Source: Liopterus haemorrhoidalis (lineage: Eukaryota; Arthropoda; Insecta; Coleoptera; Dytiscidae). From it: a stretch of 64,000 nt of DNA. Below the pieces are notes generated by a model that did not search any database, was not told where the DNA came from, and saw only the letters and a list, made by a program, of their open reading frames with translations. The stretch is taken from contig OZ020624.1 of the NCBI GenBank assembly GCA_963971575.1, forward strand, positions 6,010,903 to 6,074,902, written 5' to 3'. A program made the translations under genes and the position numbers. Shown here one piece after another: positions 55,073-64,000 of the stretch. The first letter of the stretch is position 1. Each line of letters opens with the position of its first letter.

Positions 55073-56379
55073 CAAGGTGTCTCAAAAGAAATTTTATATT
55101 TAGTGGATCGATTAAAAGAAAAGTAAGCCGTATATAGAAAAAATGTTTATTAATTATTAAAATACACTTTTTGGGGATTTGTTTATTAAAAATAATATCG
55201 TCTTAATGTAGACACTCGCGTTCTCGGCACTCATTTAATCGAACAATAAAATTACTTATGACGTCTCGGCAGGTGGACTCACGGATGGCTGCCATTTCGT
55301 GACGGATATTTTCTTTCAAATGCGCCAGTGAAGTCGGTTTATTGGCGTAAACTTTAGATTTAAGATAACCCCATAGGAAAAAGTCCATAGTGGTTAAATC
55401 TGGACTGCGTGGAGGCCAATTTATGTCACCTCTCCGGGAGATCAATTTGCCTGAGAAAATTTCAAGAACACGTGGCAGACATATTGGACGTGTGTGAAGT
55501 TGCTCCGTCCTGTTGGAACCATGTTCTTTGGTTATAGCCAGGAAAGTTTTGCAGTTCAGGTACCAAGAAGTTGTCTAACATCTCCACATAACGCTCTGAA
55601 TTCACTGTAACTGCACGCCCCCTTTCATCTTCAAAAAAGTAAGGGCCGATAATTCCTCGCGCCGACATCGCAGCCCATACGGTCACTTTAGGCGAATGTA
55701 GGGGTTTCTGATGTTTGCGTTTCGGATTCGTTGCACTCCAGTAGCGGCAGTACTGCTTATTTACGTGGCCATTAAGATGAAAATGAGCTTCATCCGAAAA
55801 CAAAATGTTGGTAAACGTTGAAAACGCTCAATCACCTGATTTACGAAATTAAGCCTCTGACTGGCATCTTGGGGCTTTAATTCTTGCACCAATTGAATTT
55901 TGTAGGGGTGCAGCTTTAGGTCTTTGTGCATAATGCGATGTAATGATGATCTATGCACATTTAAAGCACTTGCGCGCTTCCGAATTGAAAGGTTCGGGTC
56001 GTCACGAACAGGTTGATTAACATTCTCCACGTTTTCTACCGTTCTTGATGACCTAGGTCGCCCGGATTTTGATTTATCCAGCGTTGTACCAGTCTCTTCA
56101 AACTTTTTAACCCAATGTCGAATGAGAGGAATGCTTGGCGCATCATTTAAGTGGCGAAAACCTCGAATACTGCAGAATTTTCTATGCGCTACAGTCGCCG
56201 AATCACCGTTTTTGTAAAACTCTCGCACGCATAACGCGCGGTCTGCTCCCGAGAAACGCTCCATAGCGACTGAATTCCCAAGAGCCAGGCTACCGATTGA
56301 CATAACCCCCGCGCCCCTCGGATACGTTGCGTTCACGCAGTAAGCTAAATAAATATAAAATTTCTTTTGAGACACCTTG
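55073..56379 (-). mobile_element. DD41D mariner element, copy 4
   Basis: CAAGGTGTCTCAAAAG ends with TA at 55071-55072 and 56380-56381. Confidence 0.95.
55172..56264 (-). pseudogene. DD41D transposase, frameshifted copy
   Basis: Begins MERFSGADRALC and matches copies 1-3, but one base is missing near 55824 (after VNQVIERF), two bases near 55480 (in the NMSLPRV segment), and a TTA-to-TAA change removes the last nine residues (stop after ECLH). All three catalytic motifs are still encoded but in three frames, so no working enzyme. Nucleotide identity to the intact copies is high, so decay is recent. Confidence 0.93.
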
Positions 56380-56381
56380 TA

Positions 56382-57158
56382 TTTAACCGTTTTTTAGGAA
56401 ACAATTACTGTTTATTTTAGAGATATTTTGTTTCTTTTTTTATTGTTTTCAAAGCTTGCTACGTTCAACTTTGTAAAACTTATGTTGATTATATTTTGTA
56501 AATAAATGGTCGCCATTTTGAAATGGTTAACATAAAAATATGATTTTTTGGTGTGATTGTAAAGCTAATTTAATGTTCGATTTAATGTCGATACCCTATG
56601 CTAGATCAAAAGTTAACATCATTTCCGGTGAAACCGGAAGTGCCTCAGAATTCTTATAGTAACCGTTAGATGGGCCTTTTTGTCTAGTTTAACTTTTATT
56701 CTAAAGAATTTTTTGTATCTCTTAAAATAAAGGAGTTATTCGAGGTGCCCCGTTTCAAACAAGCACTCTGTATATGACCAATATCCTCATTTATCAAGAA
56801 AGGCTATTTGGTTTTTGTTGCTGTATGCAACTCGTACATGTGTGAATCTGGATTCTTAAAATACGCTGACACAATATCGAAATATCGCAGTTAACTACTT
56901 AAATGCTGCACCAGATATGCGAATTTGATTATCCAATATTATACCAAATTTTGAAATGATATTAGAATTCAAAAAGCAAAAGCATACTTCTAATCAAACC
57001 TAGCTGTATTAAGAAAGTGTCTCACACTTTATATGAAAAATATGAATTCATGATTTTTTTTTTTTTTAATTTTAATGTTCTAGTTTTTAGGAAGACAATG
57101 AAAATTACTATTAATTTATAAACTCTTCCTTTTCTATCGTATTTATAAAAGAAAATTT
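56382..57158. other. No gene seen
   Basis: AT-rich spacer; 'gtttcaaacaagcactctgTA' at ~56753-56772 looks like a lone TA-flanked transposon tip. Confidence 0.45.
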
Positions 57159-57170
57159 ATATTTAAAGTT

Positions 57171-58177
57171 TTTTTTTTTTTTTTCTTTGTTGATAATATT
57201 TACAACTAACCAAAGAGATTAACCAGTAAATTTAATAGCTACTAATAACATGTGTGGAGTTGTCACTCAATAGTGAACCTCCAGTATATAATAATTATAA
57301 TACAAAACTTAGTACAAATAAAATATTTATAAAAATAATAAAAAACAGTAAATATTGTCACTCGGCAAGTTCCAAGGGTTTAACGCGTTGTAGTCTACGA
57401 ATGTCACTGGAATTGTCTAACAAATTTAAGGCGAGTACATTTGTGTGATAATTTAGACGAATAATATGTTTTGATGCAAACTTTTTAATTTCTTCCTTAA
57501 CACTTTTAATTTTTAAGTCATTATGTAATGTCATGTTACTCACATACCAAGGAACACCTGCAATAGTACGCAAAGCTTTGTTCTGAAACCTCTGAATTTT
57601 GTTAATATTTGATGATTTAGCACAACCCCATAATTGTATTCCGTTGTTCCAAACTGGTTTCAATATAATTTTATAAATTAGAAGTTTATTATATATACTT
57701 AGACTAGATTTATGACCAAGAAGCCAATAGAGTTTTCTAATTTTCAAATCTAGATGTTTTCTTTTACTTGTCAGGTGGGCCTCCAGGTCAATCTTTTATC
57801 TAAGTGCCTTCCTAGATATTTTATTTCCTCTGTCGGCGGTAATGCTGTATTATTTAAGTAAACCTGGGGACAAATGACTTTTCTGTTGGTGAAAGTGATG
57901 TGGTGAGATTTTGATTCATTTATTTTTATGCGCCATATTTTGAGCCATACCTGTAAATCATTTAATGATTTTTGTAAAAGGTTAGATGCTTCCACTGGGT
58001 TGTCATGAACAGCTAGAATTGCTGTGTCGTCAGCGTAAGTAGCCATTGCGATAGATTCATCATTTATAATGTCTGCTGTGAAAATTTGGTAAAGCGTTTG
58101 TCCTAAAACACTCCCCTGGGGTACTCCGGCTTTTATTGGGTATTTTTTCGACAATTCTTCGTCATATTTTATTTGAA
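57171..58177 (-). mobile_element. 5'-truncated jockey-type LINE with 12-bp duplication
   Basis: ATATTTAAAGTT flanks it at 57159-57170 and 58178-58189. The poly(A) tail appears as the T run at 57171-57184. Confidence 0.9.
57358..58154 (-). pseudogene. Jockey-type reverse transcriptase, C-terminal part
   Basis: From the high end: KAGVPQGSVLGQTLYQIF, MATYADDTAILAVHDNPVEA (catalytic YADD), LQVWLKIWRIKINESKSHHI, EEIKYLGRHLDKRLTW; a frameshift near 57770; then KIRKLYWLLGHKSSLSIYNK, ILKPVWNNGIQLWGCA, IQRFQNKALRTIAGVPWYV and the C-terminus. The WRIKIN.SKS.HITFT and KPVW..GIQLWG..K motifs are characteristic of the jockey clade of arthropods. Endonuclease and the first half of reverse transcriptase are lost by truncation. 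Confidence 0.9.
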
Positions 58178-58233
58178 ATATTTAAAGTTGTATAAAAAAA
58201 ATCCAATAAAAGGGTTCCGTTTTAAACAGCGCA

Positions 58234-58273
58234 TTAGGGGTCCGCAACAAAATAAGTTTGAAAACACTGGATT
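58234..58273. mobile_element. hAT-like right terminus
   Basis: 'gtccgcaacaaaataag' followed by TTTGAAAACACTGG resembles the right end at 5140-5173. The left partner is not found. Confidence 0.35.
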
Positions 58274-59150
58274 AACTGAAACAAAATAATCGGTAATTTC
58301 AATCATTCGATTAATCGTTGCCATCTCTACTAATGATGATCCAATTCTTAAATGTTTAGTTTTATTGCGTTATATACCCAGGTGTAATTCAGTATATGAT
58401 GCAGAGTTTCATAGAGAAGCTCCCTTAATCTACAAAGCCTTGTTGCTAACTATTACTAATTAAACTATTAACTAATTTATAAAATAATATCCCCTCTATA
58501 ACTTAACTATCGCATATAATCTCACCTGTTAAATTATCAAGGATTAAATATAATATCGAACTATAGCGTACTACAAGAATAATTCTGGTGCAGCTGGGTA
58601 GTAAGGCAGCGCTTACGTTTCGACTTACATATCTAGCATAGTTACCTATGCGCAAACTTCAGCCTGAAGTTTGAGGATTACACATTAAATGCACTGATAA
58701 AGTCCTATGTTCAGCCAAGTTACTTCGTGCTCAAGCTTAACACGCAACTGGGTTTGTTTGTAATATTATTAGCAAACAATGAGATACCAAATGGATGAGA
58801 GAATACATACAATATACTACCTATATATACAACAACGAACTTTTGTCAAAAACTATTAGGTGTGTGGAAAAGTTGTTGTATTTTTTAGCATTGTAGGGTC
58901 GTGTGTAGTTGCGCACCCAGGCGGGTCGGGGCGGATATTGACCCCGGTGTGTTCATGTGTTGAAATTTTTGTTTGATTTTTAATTTTCAGTTTTACAAAA
59001 CCTAAACTTTAACTAACTTCACATCATTCACTCAGCAAATAAATGATTCTTGAAAATATTAACTCAAGGATGCACTAGATCATTGTTTTTCAATCTTTTC
59101 TGGCATGGGTCCTCCAAAATTATGTAAATATTGTCTGCGGCTCCCCTATG
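58274..59150. other. No gene seen
   Basis: AT-rich spacer; a hAT-like tip may lie near 59085. Confidence 0.45.
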
Positions 59151-59152
59151 TA

Positions 59153-60071
59153 CGAGGGGCAATCAAATATAAACGAGCATTTTATTTTAACAAATTTTTT
59201 TTAAAAGAAATATTTATACATTTCTACAAATTATTTTTCCACATAGTCTCCTCCTTTTAGGATGCATTTTTCCCAGCGTTTGGGCAGTTTCTTTATCCAG
59301 TTTTCGTAGAATGAAATTAGGCGGGTATCTAACCAGTTGGACACAAACGTTTTCACTTGATCATTGTTCTCAAATCGCTCGCCTCCAAGTACTCCTTTGA
59401 GGGTCCCAAAGAAGTGGTAATCGCATAGCCATAAGTCTGGACTATAAAGTGGAAATTCAAGCATTTGTCAGTGCATATCCACCAGTTTATGTTGCATTAG
59501 ATCTGCTATGTGGAACCTGGCGTTGTTGTGAAGGATCATCACTCAGCAGCTTTGGAACCCAACGTGATGAGATTTTTTTGAAGCCCAAGTGCTTTCGGAA
59601 GATTGATTGGACACTTCCATAGCTGACACCAAGTTCCTTCGAAATTTCAAGCACTGTTAATCGTCGATCCCGTTCCATTAACTCACAAGCACGAGCATTG
59701 TTTTCATAAGTCACAATGGTGCGAGGCCGGCGAGGATGATTTTCAACTAGTTCACGGCATTGCTGGAACTCGTTGGACCAAACTTTCAACCTTGACTATG
59801 AAAGGGTATCTTGCACGAACTGGAACTGCGGTGAATTTCGGCTGGTTTCACGTTTTCACGGGTTAGAAACTTTATAATAATGTGTTGCGCAACAGAGACT
59901 GACACACTCTTCACATTCCTCGCAAGGGCTACTAAATATGACATTAAATGAACCGATTGGGCTGATTTTCTCTCTCTACGAATCCCTGAGGACCCCAACT
60001 GCCAGAGCACACATTGTTGACTTTCCCGCCGCTCAGCCGAGAAAGGCTCGTTTATATTTGATTGACCCTCG
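59153..60071 (-). mobile_element. Internally deleted DD34D mariner
   Basis: Terminal repeats CGAGGGGCAATCAAATATAA and inverse, TA at 59151-59152 and 60072-60073. 919 bp instead of ~1.3 kb. Confidence 0.92.
59231..60000 (-). pseudogene. Mariner transposase with central deletion
   Basis: N-terminal part: SVSVAQHIIIKFLTRENVKP, AEIHR, a frameshift, KVWSNEFQQCRELVENHPRR, RDRRLTVLEISKELGVSYGS and KHLGFKKISSRWVPKLLSDD. It then jumps to ILHNNARFHIADLM and EFPLYSPDLWLCDYHFF, ending GGDYVEK. The deletion removes the region with the first catalytic aspartate. The second is changed to asparagine (HNNA where HDNA is expected), leaving only the third, 34 residues further on, which marks it as a classical DD34D mariner (SETMAR-like). 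It cannot be active but could be moved in trans. Confidence 0.9.
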
Positions 60072-60073
60072 TA

Positions 60074-60960
60074 TATAAGGTGTATCAATGTAGAAGGAAC
60101 ACGATTTTTCTCTAAAACGTATTGTGGCGCCCTCACCTAGCCTAAGTAAGGTAGGGTGGCCAGTGGCAAGACAGTCACACAAAATGGTCTTCGCGGAGGA
60201 GTTTACGAAGGACCACCAGCAGAAGGCTGGAATATAGATTGAAAAAAACAGTGATGGTGATACGGAGACGCACCGAGTTGAGCATCTAGGGAAGACATTG
60301 ACGACCTAGTGGAAAGGCAAGGGAATATAAACTCTTCTGCTCCTATGGGCTGCTCTAGGAGACTAATTCAAGGAAATGGTAGCCCTAGCTGGGGTGTAGA
60401 CGGGTAAAATCCTAGGCCCACAAGTAATGGCTATGGAGGAACCAAACCTAGAAATTCCCACGATGTCTCTGAAAACCCTAGCCAAGCGAAAAACAACGCG
60501 GTAGACGTAGCTCAACTCGATGTGTGTATCACAGAAATAAAATACAGTACCAAAAATAAACTATTATATTATATCAAATTGATAATTTATAACAAAAATT
60601 ATTAATATTAAATACAAAAAAATACAGATATTAAATTTAAATTCAAATAAACAGCACACGTGGTCAAGAGAGCAACGTGTGCAGACCAAAATCTACAGGT
60701 TACGGCGCTGATGCGATAACTCGCAGTATAGAAATATATGATATAAAAATATTAAATAAACAATGAAATTGAGTTAATGTAAAATTGAATTACTTACAGT
60801 ATGATGGTTTCAGTCATAAATATGTAGAATATCCTCCCCCAATTCTGTTTAAACTGGTAGCTTCTGGCAAACACACACCGATATTAGGATTTCATTTTAG
60901 GATAACTTCGAGCCAATCAGCACCAGTCATCTGACATTCTTCCAGAGTCCTGTTTGTTTT
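60074..60960. other. GC-richer stretch without a recognised gene
   Basis: 60115-60530 is clearly less AT-rich than its surroundings (GC-rich blocks such as 'gtagggtggccagtggcaag') but has stops in all frames. It may be 5' sequence of a LINE; not identified. Confidence 0.35.
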
Positions 60961-62290
60961 TGTAATAGTTTTGTTTAGAAATAGTATATTATGCAACGAG
61001 CATGGAATGATGGTCATTTCACACGAGTATGCGTAAAGTTGCGCCACGAGCCGCAGGTAATTAGCACAATTCATAAGAGTGAGAAATGACTGGTTAGTTA
61101 AATTTTTTGGCGCACAGCAACAAAAGCTATTTGCGCCTAACGCCCATCTAAATGACTACACTACATTTTTTTAAATAATAAATGAGAAAATAAATAAATA
61201 AAAATACACATACTCAATAAAAGAAATCTTTCACAGCGAACACAAATAAATAAGATAAAAAGTCTGTTCAAAAAATTGAACTGACTCAGGATGATGGTAA
61301 GAGGCTGTAAAGCGACCAGTTACCATCGAATATCACAGTCTATAAATAGAACACATTAAAATAAGGTGCAAGACTTCATAAATAAAACAGTAATGTCAAT
61401 TCTCTCAGGAAGAGTATCAGTCTGTCTGAGAAATGACTCTTCCATGCAAGTTTTATACTTTGTTTTTTCCAGTATTGACTATAATTTTATTATTTATTTA
61501 ATTTTAATTCAGTTCTTTTTAAAACGAACAATAATTTGACAGTTGTTTTCAACCTATTTATTACGTTTCCTAGAAATGGTCATGTAGGTGTCATACGGAT
61601 TGTTGATTCTGTTAAAATAACAATACCGGCGTGGCTGTCATTGGCCTGCCATCTTGCGTGGAATGTTGATACTATATGACAAAATGTTTCAATGTTATTA
61701 ATTATTACCGAATACTTTTGCATTCTAATAAATATTTTCGGTGATAAAAAAAAAGTATACAAAACGTGTGTAAAGGACTCTTTTCAATCTCGTGCTACCA
61801 TTCGCGTACTCGATTGAAATAGTATATTATGCAATGAGCATGGCTTTATGGTCATTTCATACGAGTATGAAAGTTGCACCACAAGCCGCAGGCGAGTAGC
61901 GCAATTCATACGAGTAAGAAATTACTATCCCATGCAAGTATCATACTAAGCTTTTTCCACGACTAATAATTTACTACTCATTTCATTTTTATTCAGTTCC
62001 CTTTAAAAACTTAGAATAATTTGACAGTTGCTTTCAACCTATTTATTATGTTGCCTAGCAACGGTCATGTACGTGTGCTACGGAATGTAAATTCAGTTAA
62101 AATAACAAACTTGCGTCTGCTGATTAACTTACTGACCAAGACCAACTTTATATAAAAAATATATTTGCAGAATTCGACTATATTAAATGTATTATTTAAT
62201 TTTAATCCGGTTTCCTTTAAAAACTAACAATAATTTTACATATGCTTTCAACCTATTTATTACTTTGCTTAGCAACTATTGCTGCTTGAA
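60961..62290. repeat. Segment present in two to three direct copies
   Basis: 'tagtatattatgcaa.gagca' starts at ~60982 and ~61823, followed by matching sequence ('ccgcaggcgagtagc', 'tttgacagttg.tttcaacc'). A third partial copy is at ~62195-62285. Without the LINE at 61092 the unit is ~490 bp. Confidence 0.7.
61092..61427 (-). mobile_element. 5'-truncated I-like LINE with 11-bp duplication
   Basis: GAGAAATGACT at 61081-61091 and 61428-61438. Only the 3' end of the family at 35831-36669, with the TTAG/TAAC tail. No coding region. Confidence 0.9.
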
Positions 62291-62979
62291 CCTGTTATGT
62301 ACTGTGCTCAATCTGTTACATAATGAGCTCATTACGTAACAGGTCAGCGGTGTGTAATAAAAAGGAGTGGGGGACGTGCTACATTTACTAATCACTGATA
62401 CGCCTGTAATGAACGTATATCTATATAATCGTGGAAAAATACCTTAACACAATAATTGCATAAATAACTATTACAGTTTTTCATTTTATAACAGTTAGTA
62501 TTTTTAATCTGATATTTTGACGAGTAATTAATGGGACTAAATGACAGCACGAAGTGTCATGAAGATAAGATTTATTTTATTCATGAGCGTTGTTTATTGT
62601 TTACAGATTCTATCAAAAAATACAATAAAAATGATATTAATCATAGCATACTTGACAGCAGTAACTGATATCAGATTGTTTACAAATCCTACCAATTTTA
62701 CCCGAAAATTGCCAGCAATTCTGTATTGTACCTAAAGCGAATATATTGATTATTCCTTAAAGCTATAAACGAGAAATATTACACAGCACTGCCTAAACAA
62801 TCTTTCAAATTTTAATTAAAATTATTTGCTCTGTCAATAAAATTTATGGAGAAAATAGCGAAACAAAAATAAGAAAATTTAAAATAACACGATTTAATTA
62901 TCGTTGATATTACATTAGTGCTTTTTGCATAAGTCCGGCATTGCACAGAACAATAAACTTAAATCCTGCAAGGCTGGAA
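62291..62979. other. No gene seen
   Basis: Contains the palindromic stretch shared with 54440-54600; otherwise AT-rich. Confidence 0.5.
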
Positions 62980-63455
62980 AATGAGGGTAGGGTCGAGATG
63001 AACACCCAAGAAATTTACGATATCTGAGTTGTCAAAATTGTGTTCTTAATGCAAATAGGAGGTGTTGAGTTTTGCTATCATTTAAGATGAGGCCGATTGA
63101 TGTAAACCACAGTTTGGCTTTGTTAACAACTGCGTTATTTTTGCTAATCGTACTTTCTAAGCAATTAGATGTCACTATTATGTTAGTGTCATCAGTATAT
63201 AATACACATTTATTATTTACAGCGGATGGAAAGTTGTTCACGTATATAATAAATGGTAATGCTGCAAGAATAGACCCTTGTGGAACACCGATATCGAATA
63301 GAAAATGAGTCGAGTTGGAATTGTTTACATAGACGAATTGGATTTTGTTGCTAAGGAAGGATTCTATCAAAGAGCTAACTTCGTCAAATCTGTATTTTTT
63401 TAATTTTTCAATGAGAATTTTGGGCGAAACACAATCAAATAATTTACAATTTTGA
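62980..63455 (-). pseudogene. LINE reverse transcriptase fragment
   Basis: High to low: KLFDCVSPKILIEKLKKYRF, FLSNKIQFVYVNN, IGVPQGSILAALPFIIYVNN, VLYTDDTNIIV, LILNDSKTQHLLFAL and, after a shift, DIVNFLGVHL. It is related to the LINE at 45245-46700. The catalytic box is YTDD where YADD is usual and the first block before it is cut off, so it is an inactive fragment. Both catalytic aspartates remain. Confidence 0.85.
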
Positions 63456-64000
63456 CCAGTCGACTAACGCATGCAATTAGTTTAGCCACTAAGAGATGTT
63501 TGGTCGTGAAATCGCATTATGACTTGTCCAAACAAGTAGATTTTTGATTCAAATCAAAAACTTAATAGACATTATAACTAAATTCAGTTATTAATCCATT
63601 CAAATAAATTTAGTGAAGCGTACTACGTTGGTACTGTACAATTTCTTTTCAAACTGTACAGTTATTCGTTACAGTATCTTCTGAAAACGAGATTTGTTGT
63701 TTTTATGGCTGAGAAAAAAATAATATGTACAATAGAAATTTTACGTAAAATAGAATATTTCATACAAATTGATTTATACCGGACTATAAACCAAAATTTT
63801 CAGTAAAATATGTTAGTGAAAAGCCATCAAGGTAAATTTTCCAGTTAAATAAACAGAAAATCATACAAACCATAATATTTTCACAAACAATGAAGCTCGA
63901 AATGTTATTGTGTTGGTATAACATTGTAACCCACATCAATTTTGACATCTGGTTGGGAAAGGTTATATTTTAGTAAAGCTACTGTTGCTCAGTTTATATT
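63456..64000. other. No gene seen
   Basis: AT-rich to the window edge. Confidence 0.5.

Overview
This window looks like a transposon graveyard from an AT-rich insect genome; the species cannot be named from the sequence. The signs are Tc1/mariner, PIF/Harbinger and hAT DNA transposons, I- and jockey-type non-LTR retrotransposons (LINEs), a Penelope-like fragment, TA-flanked MITEs, and one decayed exon of arginine kinase, a gene of arthropods and some other invertebrates. There are no bacterial gene clusters, no CRISPR array, no rRNA and no intact tRNA. I see no intact host gene. Every long open frame is a transposase, a reverse transcriptase piece, or a chance frame in a repeat.

Layout. 1-2.2 kb: two copies of a Harbinger-type element with a MADF-domain relic, each split by the same ~400 bp MITE. 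2.9-5.2 kb: a hAT element holding a (CAGA)n repeat, which holds an intact mariner. 5.7-8.5 kb: a broken hAT copy split by another microsatellite-bearing repeat. 8.5-13.5 kb: a nested stack in which a decayed mariner contains a LINE, which contains an intact DD41D mariner and a hAT MITE, which contains a (CAGA)n repeat. 13.5-15.1 kb: LINE relics. 15.3-19.4 kb: a Harbinger element crowded with MITEs. 19.8-25.5 kb: a Harbinger element with ~0.9 kb inverted arms, a 150-bp tandem array and a second satellite-bearing insertion. 26.3-28.8 kb: a Penelope GIY-YIG scrap and a Harbinger element with a spliced Myb/SANT frame. 29.6-31.7 kb: self-nested MITEs. 32.8-36.7 kb: an arginine kinase pseudo-exon, a Mutator-like pseudogene, a TIR element with a repeated TCGACTA motif, and an I-like LINE. 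37-47 kb: LINEs, minisatellites and MITEs. 47.8-50.2 kb: hAT and Harbinger relics. 51-56.4 kb: two more DD41D mariners. 57-64 kb: a jockey LINE, a deleted DD34D mariner, a duplicated segment and a last reverse transcriptase scrap.

The genes do not form a pathway. What links them is transposition: autonomous frames (three intact DD41D transposases about 95-96% identical, the best candidates for activity) sit beside short non-autonomous elements. Several insertions can be proved inside the window, because an unoccupied copy of the target repeat lies elsewhere in it. I found no convincing undescribed host system. The most unusual items are the nested stack, the inverted Harbinger, the 34.9-35.7 kb element and the arginine kinase exon.
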